DNA of 37,541 nucleotides from Celeribacter sp. PS-C1 (lineage in GTDB: Bacteria > Pseudomonadota > Alphaproteobacteria > Rhodobacterales > Rhodobacteraceae), in contig NZ_JAHXRW010000018.1 of the NCBI RefSeq assembly GCF_019429625.1, forward strand, positions 1 to 37,541, written 5' to 3'. The notes below the pieces were generated by a model. The model ran no database searches. It was given only the letters and a program-made list of their open reading frames with translations, and was not told the origin of the DNA. Of this stretch, positions 17,468-24,864 are shown one piece after another. Made by a program: the position numbers and the translations under genes. Positions within the stretch are counted from its first letter, which is position 1. Every line of letters starts with the position of its first letter.

Positions 17468-17772
17468 CTGATCCTACCGGAGGCGAGAGTGACACTTCTG
17501 CTTTGCTCATGGGTGACATTATCGCTTTGCAGCTACACACAAACAACCCATAATCTGTCTTATGTATAAATAAAGAATGAAGGCGGGATTACATGTCTCG
17601 AAAACGATCTCTGCAGCACTTGAAATTTCGTACAGCTTGGTGACGACTCTTTCGGGTCCGCGCAAAGTGTCTGTGAGGCCACACGGCTCTTGTCTATCAT
17701 GACAGCGAAGGAGACCCGTCTTGGGTTTCATTAAGTAGCCAGAACATGGGTGAGAGCAGAGGGCGAAAAGAC

Positions 17773-18078
17773 ATGAGAGAATTCCGAGAAAACGACAAAT
17801 CTCATGCGATCTGTATGCGGTGCGAAAAACACGTCGCGACAACTTTTACATATCGTGATGTGCCGCTTGATGATGAAGCCGGAACGGTAGAACATATTCT
17901 GGTCGGAGTTTGCGATGAATGCGGCGCCGCCGTGTCTGTTCCTGTGCAATCGAAAACTTTTATCAAAGAATTCCTGCAGGGCATCGAAGCAGAAAGGCGC
18001 GATCTGGAGCAGAACGGCCCATCTCTTGCGCGGTTTCGAAAATTTTCAAGAGGTCGCGAAAATGAACGAGACGGATAA
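17773..18078 (+). CDS. Small zinc-ribbon protein, possible antitoxin-like
   Basis: A 101-residue protein from the ATG at 17773 (MREFRENDKSHAICMRCEK). Two CxxC pairs (C-M-R-C near residue 14-17 and C-D-E-C near 47-50) with a hydrophobic stretch VEHILVGVCDECG between them make a zinc ribbon, like the YgiT/MqsA N-terminal domain. The C-terminal part is helical and charged. It overlaps the next gene by 17 bases, so the two form an operon. There is no recognisable toxin nearby. Function is unknown; a DNA-binding or antitoxin role is only suggested by the fold and the pairing. Confidence 0.65.
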   Translation: MREFRENDKSHAICMRCEKHVATTFTYRDVPLDDEAGTVEHILVGVCDECGAAVSVPVQSKTFIKEFLQGIEAERRDLEQNGPSLARFRKFSRGRENERDG

Positions 18079-18379
18079 GAACGCCAAGGAACGAGCGGAA
18101 GGGCGGGTTCGCGAGAGCGAAGATGCAATTCGCGACGGTGCAGATCAGAGCAAGGGCATCAACGTGCTCGGCTATGAACTCTCGGAGACGCGGATCCATC
18201 CGGAAACGGGGGAACTTCTTAAACGCGACGTCAGAAAGTGTACGTCTACCTACAAGGGACACAGCATCGAGCTCGATTTGCCGGGCTGGTACCCAGACGG
18301 AGATGGAGACTCAATTCACACTGGGAGTGATCTCGAAGGGTGGGATGCTGCAATGAAAGAGCTGAGAGAGATGGAATAA
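18062..18379 (+). CDS. Small protein resembling a cysteine-less MqsA/YgiT-like domain
   Basis: A 105-residue protein. The first 40 residues are charged and probably disordered (MNETDKNAKERAEGRVRESE). The rest has a pattern I associate with MqsA-family antitoxin N-domains: IHPETGELLKRDVRK, then TYKGHSIELDLPGWYP, then a DLEGWDAAMKELRE helix. The cysteines of the zinc site are replaced by a DGDGDS loop, and the HTH domain of full antitoxins is missing. It is translated from a start within the end of the zinc-ribbon gene. It may be a degenerate antitoxin or a domain repurposed together with its neighbour; confidence in the family link is modest. Confidence 0.6.
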   Translation: MNETDKNAKERAEGRVRESEDAIRDGADQSKGINVLGYELSETRIHPETGELLKRDVRKCTSTYKGHSIELDLPGWYPDGDGDSIHTGSDLEGWDAAMKELREME

Positions 18380-18646
18380 GACGGTCTGCCCTTCATCTAA
18401 TTGCCGAAGCAATGGGAGAGATGCCGACGACATGAGGACGCATTCCGCACAGTGGGGCATGAGCTATTAGTTCATTTCTCTGACTAAATCATGTTCGCTC
18501 CCAAGGGGGGCTTGGGTGCACTCTATGAGGGATAGACCAATCCGCGCGTCGACTGTCCGTTAAGCTTGCTCCAGCCACAGCTCTGGGGGCAGAGACTGAC
18601 GACAGCTCCGGGCCGTCAGTACCCTCTCGTTTCCTTACCGCATGTG
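18380..18646. other. Intergenic stretch with one terminator-like hairpin
   Basis: No gene was seen. ACTGACG and CGTCAGT (about 18595-18621) can pair around a 12-base loop and could end the leftward 374-residue gene. Nothing else was recognised. Confidence 0.35.
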
Positions 18647-19771
18647 TTATGCCGCGAACTCCTCCATCGCTTCACGGAGTTGTCCATCAGAGCGCTCATC
18701 GAGGCACCTGATGACGTCCATGACGGCTTCTTCAAGTCCTTCGGTCCCTTGGTCACGACTGTTGAGCAGCAAACATAGCGGCGCTCCTTCACTGGCCGAA
18801 GCGTCGAACCAGTCGCCGTAATCTTGCGCAATGATCGAGAAATCCCTGAAACAAGACAAAATCATGTTCGCCTCCTGCCCTTCAAACGCACTCAATGCAC
18901 CCGCAGTGTAGAACACATTCTCGCGAATTCCGAGACTACCGGAGAACATGTCCGCAAGCATATCAAGCTCATCCGTCAGGCCCCGTCGGAACGGTTCGAA
19001 ATGCAGACCGTCTGCTTTCACATAAACTGCATTCAAGCCACGGACTGGTTCTTCAACCATTTCCAGAAAATCCGGATCTAATTCCTGCTTGAACAGAAAC
19101 TGAATGCCGACAAGGTCCCCGTCAGTAGCCCTTTCGAGCGGAACGAAGGCCTTTTTGCATTGCTCGATCATGTCACCAAACAGCGCCCCGAAGATATCTC
19201 GCCGTTCCAACACGTTCTTGAGGCCCGTCTTGCTCGCGCCACCCAACGGCGAGAGCCAGACCCCTGCCCCACGCGCGCGATCACCTGTGATCGTCTTTCC
19301 CACATCCGAGCGAGCGGTAGACTTTCTGCCCTCTTCTGCAACGACAGCCTGTTCATCCCCCGGGCTTGCAGACGCTGCGGCCAAAGCAATCAATTGGGAC
19401 ATGCTCAGGCAGAGTTGAGCCGTCACACTCTGTCCAATTTCATCAAACAAATGCGCCTGATATTTCCGAGCGACGTCGTAGGGGTCTGTCATGTCTTCTG
19501 CCGGATTGATGAGCTCTTGCCTCCAACATGCCAAATCCGCCTTGAAGTCGCACTGCGCGGATTGTTCGAGAAGTGCGGGGAGGCACGCCTCGCAATCCGC
19601 ATAGATCCCCGCGGCATCAAGACCCGTTTCGCGCGACAGCTTGCCGATCACGATCTTCATCGCGGTCTTCAAGCCGTTGATGTTTTCAACACTGGCAAGT
19701 TGGTGCGGGGCATACCATTTCTGCAGGGTGGCAATGGCTTGTTTCTGAATATCTGTCCAATCGATCGCCAT
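18647..19771 (-). CDS. Hypothetical protein, 374 residues, divergent from the helicase
   Basis: I do not recognise this protein. It is a single intact frame beginning MAIDWTDIQKQAIATLQKWY with purine-rich AAGAAAGAAGAAACC before the ATG. The first ~140 residues look all-helical, including LKTAMKIVIGKLSRETGLDA and two cysteines (ADCEAC). A polar, low-complexity linker follows (about 135-175, rich in S, T, G and charged residues). The second half is mixed alpha/beta with hydrophobic strands (NMILSCFRDFSIIAQDYGDW; PLCLLLNSRD). There is no signal peptide or membrane segment. It is divergent from the SF2 helicase gene across 420 bases, which suggests shared control or function but does not prove it. 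Confidence 0.7.
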   Translation of the reverse strand: MAIDWTDIQKQAIATLQKWYAPHQLASVENINGLKTAMKIVIGKLSRETGLDAAGIYADCEACLPALLEQSAQCDFKADLACWRQELINPAEDMTDPYDVARKYQAHLFDEIGQSVTAQLCLSMSQLIALAAASASPGDEQAVVAEEGRKSTARSDVGKTITGDRARGAGVWLSPLGGASKTGLKNVLERRDIFGALFGDMIEQCKKAFVPLERATDGDLVGIQFLFKQELDPDFLEMVEEPVRGLNAVYVKADGLHFEPFRRGLTDELDMLADMFSGSLGIRENVFYTAGALSAFEGQEANMILSCFRDFSIIAQDYGDWFDASASEGAPLCLLLNSRDQGTEGLEEAVMDVIRCLDERSDGQLREAMEEFAA

Positions 19772-20191
19772 GGTTTCTTCTTTCTTTTTTTGTCCGCTCG
19801 ATGCGGAGGTGAATTTTGAGCAAGGCCCATATCAATAGACCCGCCGAGAAACGCATCTTTTCGATGCGTTGAACGCCCCCAAACGCGCCCTGAATAGGAC
19901 TTGGTGTCGCTTCCATTTCGCGGAAATTAAAATCTTCGTTCGGGGCCGAATTCTTTAGAAAGTGGCGTCATCAATGGCATGACGAAGAGCGCTCCGGCGG
20001 GCATATGGGCATCAAAATAAATAATGATGCACATGGCTCTCCGCTGAAAATTCTTTGCTTTGCGAATTATTCGTCCAACCGCTCTTTTCAATCCGCCCCT
20101 CCTCCCCTACCAAGGGCTCTGAGGCGTCTTATTGCTTTTAAATTCAAAATATTATCCCGGGTAAACCGGGGATACAGGCGGGGTTCTAAAG
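19772..20191. promoter_or_regulatory. Divergent promoter region with hairpin and palindrome
   Basis: These 420 bases separate the 374-residue gene and the helicase gene and hold no convincing gene. An 8-bp perfect hairpin (AACGCATC / GATGCGTT, 19850-19870) lies in the leader of the leftward gene. Close to the helicase start, an AT-rich run (TTTTAAATTCAAAATATTAT) is followed by the near-palindrome ATCCCGG-GTAAA-CCGGGGAT (about 20153-20172), a reasonable promoter plus operator. Assignment is inference. Confidence 0.4.
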
Positions 20192-22414
20192 ATGTTAGAC
20201 AACGACGGAAATGGCGGCGTGGCTTCCGAGGAGATTGCGTGGCTGGATCCTGAAACGGCTCGAACAGAACTCAGAAGTCATATTGAAACCTTTTTGCACG
20301 AGCAGTCGCTTTGGGTAAGCACTTGCGAAGGCGAAACGCCGCCCACTCTCGGCCTGAAAGTCCCAGCCGGCCTCGGGAAGACACGAACAGCATTGCAGTG
20401 TCTTGCGGACCACGGAGAAAGGCTGCTCAAAAGAGGGCACATCCTGTTTTATGTGCCGACCTTGGATCTCGCTGTCGAAGCCGAAGGAAAATTCAGAGAG
20501 CTTCAAACGGATTTGCCCAGCATGGTCCTCCGAGGGCGAGACGCACTCAATCCCGAGACCGGAAGACAAATGTGCCAACGGTCTGCGCTTGCAAAAGCGA
20601 TCTCCGGAAGCGTGCCATCTGTGACGCAATCCCTCTGTCAACGGCGCACTCCCGACAATGAGATTGAGGAGGCGCCATGTGCGCATGACTGCGCGTATCT
20701 GGGACAGCGCGATATCAGGGAAAACTGCGTGGTCTTTCTCTCTCATGCCTACTTGAAGGCGCATCCGCCACTCGTCGGCGATGTTGCGTTGCGCATCATT
20801 GATGAAAAGTTCTGGAGCGAACTGGCAGAGACGCGAAAGCTCCACCATTCTCAATGGCATTTCCCGCCTGATCACATCGAAAACACCAGCTTGGAAGACA
20901 CGTTCCGCAGGGTGACAGGTGATATCGAAAAGGCTTTATACGCAGGCCACCCACTTATCACCGCATTGCGGGAGGCCGGGGTTTCGGAGCACGATCTGAG
21001 AACATTGTCGCAAGCAGAAACGGATGCTCAACCTCACTTCCAGAGCTCTCCAGAAAGCTCAGATGATGTGATCACGCACGACCTGGATAAATTTGACCCC
21101 AAATCCGCAGAGAGCAGTCGCAAGCGCGGCCAGATTTTCGATCTTATTTCCGCTTCTTTCCATCTTGGACACACTGAGCGGCTGAGTTTAGAGCGGCCGA
21201 ACCCGAAGAAGGAAACACACGGCTATCTGAAGATGCATCTCTTGCACCCGCTTCCTGACAGTGCGCCAGTCATTGTGTTGGATGCGGACCTCGATGGCAC
21301 AATCTTTCACCGGCTTTGCCCCAACGCCAAATTCGAGCAAATTCGGGTCCGCCCACAGGCGGAGATCATTCAGGTAGAAGACAGAACATTGTCGGATCAC
21401 ACACTTGATTTGCACCCCAACGCCAAGCAAGCCAGGGCGAAGGTGGTGCAAATTATCAAGCGTGAAGTTCTCAGGCAAAACGGTGAAGGCGTTCTGGTCG
21501 TTGCGACAAAAAGGGTCCTTCGGAAATTCTTCTCGGACGAGGACCTGGAATTTTCGGACTCGCCTCAGGAACCACAGGAGTTGCACGGCGCAACTATCCG
21601 GTGGTTCGGCCCAAGGATGCTTGGTGTGAATGACTTCGCACACTATCGCTCGGTGATCTTGATCGGGCGCATGCAGCCAAATATTTTGGCCGTCGAAGAT
21701 GGCATGCGCGCACTATTCGGGGACAGTGAAAGCCCCCTGCAATTCGCGCGGAACAGTAAGCTGTCTGCAGGCAAAGGCACGGTGCTCATGCGCTCTGGCA
21801 AAGAGAGGCGTGGGGATGTGCAACAGCACATAGATCCGAGGGGACAGGCGGTTCTGTCGCAGTTTCGGGAAGCCCAGTCGGCACAAACCGTCGCGCGGCT
21901 CCGGTTGATGTCACCGAACGCACCAAAGAGAGTCATCATCCTCAGTAATGTGCCATTGCCGGGTCTGCCAATCGACACACGGGTTCGCTTCGACGCACTT
22001 GCCGCCGACAAAAGCAATGTCCAGATTTCGGCGAAATATAACCGATTGAAGACGGCAATCAGCGGTCCTGAAGCGAAACGTCTCGAAGGCCTGCGGCTGT
22101 CGGCAAAGGGGCTCCACAAGGATGCTCCGCAAATCTTTGCGAGTGTGGCAGCAGGCAAGAACTTCCTTGCTGAAATGGACGCAGGCGAGGCGCTCACCCT
22201 CATGAAGTCGATAAGCGCGGACCTGGGACTGCCGGCCACGCCAATGCAACTGAGCCCCTTGCGCGGTGGCCGCCCGCTCCAGGCTGTCGTATTCTCGGAA
22301 CGCCGTGAGGCGCTCCAGTGCGCCGCATCGCTTTGGCCAGGATACAAGGCGATGACCTTGCATTGGCCGAGAGCTGTTAGTGATGACGAAGAAGCCATCC
22401 TCGAGATGTCATGA
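20192..22414 (+). CDS. SF2 helicase-like protein with XPD/DinG-type cysteine cluster
   Basis: A 740-residue protein with superfamily 2 helicase features. Walker A is PAGLGKT at 58-64, and motif Ia is YVPTLDLA near 87-94. Four cysteines follow (C128, C149, C163, C167). Next is CVVFLSHAYL (179-188), matching the DIVVxNHxLL segment of DinG/XPD helicases, and then Walker B IIDE at 202-205. This order (motif I, four Cys, NH-like segment, DExx) is the layout of iron-sulphur helicases. A charged insert follows, then a second helicase-like half with VLVVATKRVLRKFF and HYRSVILIGRMQPN. Motif VI is not canonical. Its role could be plasmid or phage replication, or defence; no partner gene settles it. The ribosome site before the ATG is weak. 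Confidence 0.75.
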   Translation: MLDNDGNGGVASEEIAWLDPETARTELRSHIETFLHEQSLWVSTCEGETPPTLGLKVPAGLGKTRTALQCLADHGERLLKRGHILFYVPTLDLAVEAEGKFRELQTDLPSMVLRGRDALNPETGRQMCQRSALAKAISGSVPSVTQSLCQRRTPDNEIEEAPCAHDCAYLGQRDIRENCVVFLSHAYLKAHPPLVGDVALRIIDEKFWSELAETRKLHHSQWHFPPDHIENTSLEDTFRRVTGDIEKALYAGHPLITALREAGVSEHDLRTLSQAETDAQPHFQSSPESSDDVITHDLDKFDPKSAESSRKRGQIFDLISASFHLGHTERLSLERPNPKKETHGYLKMHLLHPLPDSAPVIVLDADLDGTIFHRLCPNAKFEQIRVRPQAEIIQVEDRTLSDHTLDLHPNAKQARAKVVQIIKREVLRQNGEGVLVVATKRVLRKFFSDEDLEFSDSPQEPQELHGATIRWFGPRMLGVNDFAHYRSVILIGRMQPNILAVEDGMRALFGDSESPLQFARNSKLSAGKGTVLMRSGKERRGDVQQHIDPRGQAVLSQFREAQSAQTVARLRLMSPNAPKRVIILSNVPLPGLPIDTRVRFDALAADKSNVQISAKYNRLKTAISGPEAKRLEGLRLSAKGLHKDAPQIFASVAAGKNFLAEMDAGEALTLMKSISADLGLPATPMQLSPLRGGRPLQAVVFSERREALQCAASLWPGYKAMTLHWPRAVSDDEEAILEMS

Positions 22415-22528
22415 TCAAGATTCACGGCGTAAGGCGCGTTTGCAGTTCCGGTCGCAAAGCGACGGCTACGACAGTGCTAACTTAGGACCGTCCCCCGAAT
22501 TTGCGGCTCGTGAGACAGTCTGTTGCGA

Positions 22529-23008
22529 TCAGTAGTAGCCCGTTTCCTGCCAATATTGCTGATCATAAAACGCCGTGATCTGAAGATGAGGGAACTTTCC
22601 CCTAAGCGCTTCGACGATCGCTATCGCGGGTGATCGCTCGGTGTAGAACTCGATTTCTACAATGTTAGTGTCAGCGCGAACCTCCGGCTCTCCCTGATAA
22701 ATTATGCCTCCCCAGTGGTCATGCTTCCACTCGTATTCAGATACGTATCCTGTTTTTTCGACTGCGCGTATTTCGTCCTCTGTCAGAGGGCGGCAACGTG
22801 GTGTGCCAAAGGGATTATTTTTGAATAGCTTCGGCTTCCCGTTGTCAAAGATAAGACCGCCCCAGAAAACGTTGCTTAGGCAGCTCGGCATCGGCAAGAT
22901 TTTGTCGAAATCGAACTCATCGTCGGGCCCCTGAACGACGGACAAAAACGCTTTGATGCTGAGCTCAGTTTCTCCGAAGATGGTGAGACGGTTGTGACAT
23001 GGACTTCC
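22529..23008 (-). CDS. Api92-like ferredoxin-fold protein (DUF1281 type)
   Basis: I chose a TTG start at 23008, giving 159 residues beginning MGSPCHNRLTIFGE. AAAGGAG lies six bases before it, and the result matches the usual N-terminus of the family (MPNWCxNRLTxxG). The body has FDFDKILPMP, a WKxxHWG motif (YEWKHDHWGGIIYQ), EIEFYTERSPAIAIVEALRG and a C-terminal FYDQQYWQETGYY. These are hallmarks of the Api92-like/DUF1281 proteins found on plasmids and phages, whose function is unknown. Upstream lies one of two duplicated leader sequences (23049-23209) with a terminator hairpin. Confidence 0.8.
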   Translation of the reverse strand, partial: GSPCHNRLTIFGETELSIKAFLSVVQGPDDEFDFDKILPMPSCLSNVFWGGLIFDNGKPKLFKNNPFGTPRCRPLTEDEIRAVEKTGYVSEYEWKHDHWGGIIYQGEPEVRADTNIVEIEFYTERSPAIAIVEALRGKFPHLQITAFYDQQYWQETGYY

Positions 23009-23048
23009 CAAGTGAACTCCTTTGTTTTGTTGCAAAAAGAATATGGGT

Positions 23049-23209
23049 TCGGTCGCGCTTGTGAAAAAACGCGTTCCGGAAAAAACGCGGCATTTCTGAA
23101 GCGAGCCGCATGAGGTGAACCTGCGCGGTTCAAAGGGGGACAGCCCTAATTAAGTATTCTATTAGGATGACCCACCTATGCTCGCCCGCATCCGGGACAT
23201 GATGTCCGC
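23049..23209 (-). promoter_or_regulatory. Duplicated structured leader, copy 1
   Basis: Read on the minus strand, this ~160-base block closely matches 23739-23900 although the downstream genes differ. Elements in order are: a small CCCG/CGGG hairpin; GCGAGCATAGGTGGG; the palindrome CCTAAT-N10-ATTAGG (23145-23166, with TAGAAT, a possible -10, inside); a CCCCCT that can pair with AGGTGGG imperfectly; the hairpin TGAACC-GCGCA-GGTTCA; CGCTTCAG; and an intrinsic terminator (23070-23089, stem CGCGTT/AACGCG) followed by six T. GCGGC upstream can pair with GCCGC at the base of the terminator, as in an attenuator. It may be promoter/operator plus attenuated leader; a ligand-sensing RNA is speculation. 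Confidence 0.6.
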
Positions 23210-23216
23210 GCAACGC

Positions 23217-23246
23217 ACCCTCGACTTGGAAAGCCAAGTCGAGGGT
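23217..23246 (-). terminator. Terminator hairpin after the 144-residue gene
   Basis: A perfect 13-bp stem (ACCCTCGACTTGG / CCAAGTCGAGGGT) with an AAAG loop lies 24 bases past the end of the upstream leftward gene and just before the copy 1 leader. There is no strong T run, so it may also insulate or stabilise transcript ends. Confidence 0.6.
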
Positions 23247-23269
23247 CATGTGTCTGCCGATACTGCGGC

Positions 23270-23704
23270 TCAGAGCCCTTCGTAACTGACGAAAATGACC
23301 TGGTTGCCAATGATGAGGGGCGTTCCCCGGAACGGCTCTTTCGGGGCAAGACCCGCCTGTTCCCTTTGGTACATATGATTCACTCGTTCAAAGCCCATAC
23401 GACGGGCGTCGCTTTCGCTGGGATGAGGCATTCCCGAGAGCGTGCCTACGGTATCGGGCCAACCTTCAGGGACGTATTTCAGGACGAAATCCGCGTACCA
23501 GCCTCCGTCTCCTTCATGAATGACCAACGACCGCAAATTGCTGATGCAAATGAATGGAGTGAGGATCGTCGGCAGCGGGGCTATCTCCAATGGGAGGGCA
23601 TGGTCCTGAGCCAGCAGGCGTGTCTGGGCTTCCTTGAGCGCCTGCTTGAGCACCTTCTTGCCAAGCTTGATGTCATGATCGGTGATGTTGACAACTGTCG
23701 TCAT
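23270..23704 (-). CDS. Small hypothetical protein, paralogue of the 24186-24578 gene
   Basis: 144 residues from the ATG at 23704 (MTTVVNITDHDIKLGKKVLK), preceded by AAAGGAACAG. The N-terminal half is helical (KKVLKQALKEAQTRLL). The C-terminal half has GGWYADFVLKYVPEGWP, a SGMPHPSESDARRMGFERV segment and a final NQVIFVSYEG. The same pattern recurs in the rightward gene at 24186 (GGWVANIIFKP, SMLHPFPNATEALLFGATVV, NKLIMASYG), so the two are diverged paralogues of an unnamed family. It sits behind leader copy 2 and has no domain I can name. Confidence 0.7.
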   Translation of the reverse strand: MTTVVNITDHDIKLGKKVLKQALKEAQTRLLAQDHALPLEIAPLPTILTPFICISNLRSLVIHEGDGGWYADFVLKYVPEGWPDTVGTLSGMPHPSESDARRMGFERVNHMYQREQAGLAPKEPFRGTPLIIGNQVIFVSYEGL

Positions 23705-23738
23705 TGTCTGTTCCTTTGTTCTGATGTGATTGGTTGCA

Positions 23739-23900
23739 TCGGTCGCGCACAGGAAAAGCCGCGTTCCCAAAAAAACGCGGCTTTGCTGAAGCGTACCGAA
23801 TGAGATGAACCCGCATGGATCAAAGGTGGGTAGCCCTAATAATATATTCTATTAGGTTTCCCCACCTATGCTCGCCCGTTTCCGGGTCATGGTATCCGCA
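23739..23900 (-). promoter_or_regulatory. Duplicated structured leader, copy 2
   Basis: The second copy of the ~160-base leader. The same elements occur in the same order: CCCG-GAAA-CGGG hairpin; GCGAGCATAGGTGGG pairing perfectly with CCCACCT downstream; the palindrome CCTAAT-N10-ATTAGG (23836-23857); a TGATCC/GGTTCA hairpin with one mismatch; CGCTTCAG; and a terminator-like hairpin (23755-23784, 11-bp stem AAAGCCGCGTT/AACGCGGCTTT). The T run after this hairpin is short (TTTTCC). The hairpin lies about 50 bases before the start codon, as in copy 1. Sequence drift between the copies tends to keep pairing, which argues for a role in RNA or for a symmetric operator. Confidence 0.6.
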
Positions 23901-23954
23901 CGGGGTGTGGAGACCCGAAATCAATCATCTGGATTCATTTGACGAGGTCGCAGA

Positions 23955-23998
23955 ATAACTTCCATCGGGTTCCGTAAGTGAAATCCGATGGAAGTTAT
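23955..23998. repeat. Perfect 14-bp inverted repeat
   Basis: ATAACTTCCATCGG and CCGATGGAAGTTAT are separated by 16 bases in the 285-base gap between divergent small genes (rest of gap unremarkable). There is no T run on either side, so a simple terminator is unlikely. An operator or folded single-strand site is possible. Confidence 0.6.
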
Positions 23999-24185
23999 CT
24001 GACTGCCTCATCCAGCTACGGCGTAAGCGTGTCTTAGGTTCTATCTTTCCATTCCAGAAGCGTCATACGTACGCCCGATCCAAGTTGACGCAACGTCATA
24101 CAAATTTCGATTTCCGGAATTTTTGATCGAACCAACCTCCCCTTCAGCGGCAATAACGCGCCGTTTCGAAAGCAAGAGGTTACCA

Positions 24186-24578
24186 ATGTTCAAACTCAAG
24201 ACCTTCGCCATTCCCAGCAATCCTGCTTCGGATTTCTGCTTCCTCAACATCGTTCTCGAGGCGCTGGAACAGAAAGACCTTATCCCGGCTGAGACCCCGG
24301 ATCTCGGCCTCGGCGACTACCACGTGCGAGAGAACCTCGACCACCTGACCGTCGAGAAAATTTCGGGCGGCTGGGTCGCCAACATCATCTTCAAACCGAG
24401 AGACGGCAAACAAATGGACTGCATGACCACCTCCATGCTCCATCCGTTTCCGAACGCAACAGAGGCGCTCCTTTTTGGCGCGACCGTGGTCTGCGAGATC
24501 GTGACGGGATCTTCCGACCTCCCGTTTAGTGTGGCTGGAAACAAGCTTATTATGGCAAGCTATGGCAAGACGGCATAG
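24186..24578 (+). CDS. Small hypothetical protein, paralogue of the 23270-23704 gene
   Basis: 130 residues from the ATG at 24186 (MFKLKTFAIPSNPASDFCF), preceded by AGAGGTTACCA. An upstream in-frame ATG at 24123 would add 21 residues without a ribosome site. It shares the C-terminal architecture of the leftward neighbour: GGW plus a beta strand (WVANIIFK), a xMLHPFPNATEA segment with conserved H-P, a helix, and NKLIMASYG at the end. Function is unknown. A 12-bp hairpin terminator follows 22 bases after the stop. It does not have the duplicated leader seen before its paralogue. Confidence 0.7.
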   Translation: MFKLKTFAIPSNPASDFCFLNIVLEALEQKDLIPAETPDLGLGDYHVRENLDHLTVEKISGGWVANIIFKPRDGKQMDCMTTSMLHPFPNATEALLFGATVVCEIVTGSSDLPFSVAGNKLIMASYGKTA

Positions 24579-24600
24579 GCAAGCCGCCAATGCCAATGTG

Positions 24601-24631
24601 GCTCGAGGGCAGATTGTCGCTGCCCTCGAGC
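24601..24631 (+). terminator. Hairpin terminator after the 130-residue gene
   Basis: A perfect 12-bp stem (GCTCGAGGGCAG / CTGCCCTCGAGC) with a 7-base loop, 22 bases after the stop codon. There is no clear T run. Confidence 0.6.
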
Positions 24632-24864
24632 GTCGGCTCATTCTGCAGCCGAAGCGCGAACGGATTTGCTCAGAAGCCGCGTCCGAAAGCCATCCTCCCG
24701 ACGGAACGGAGGCCCTCGACGCACGAACAATCAAACTGACGCACCGAGTGGGGTCAATTCAGACAATGGCTGCATTGACTATGTGCGAAATTTCAAAGCG
24801 CCTGTAGTAGCTTACACAACCTTATGCGGATTGTGTTGGCCGATATTTAAAAACTAAGGACTTA

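Larger units (their letters stand above)
15656..17518 (-). mobile_element. ISNCY/IS1202-like insertion sequence with passenger gene
   Basis: The element is delimited by imperfect terminal inverted repeats of about 31 bases. The left end begins TGTCACTTGATGTGC and the right end, read inward on the minus strand, begins TGTCACCCATGAGC. Both then continue with the same AAAGCAGAAGTGTCAC. Inside are the transposase gene and, between it and the left end, a second small gene on the same strand. No simple target duplication was visible: the left flank ends CAGAAA and the right flank starts TTATCG. GCTACACACAA occurs on both sides a short distance outside, but at different distances. Confidence 0.8.

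Noticed and set aside
15620-17545. Target-site duplication GCTACACACAA flanking the ISNCY-like element
   Set aside because: The two copies lie at different distances from the element tips and are not directly adjacent, so they do not form a proper target duplication.
17519-17730. Leftward ~70-codon frame beside the ISNCY-like element
   Set aside because: No ribosome site, no family pattern, and it runs out at the element edge; more likely non-coding.
23101-23135. Possible tRNA T-arm (GGTTCACCTCAT) in the duplicated leader
   Set aside because: No acceptor stem, anticodon arm or CCA end can be built around it; the GGTTCA pairs with TGAACC nearby instead.
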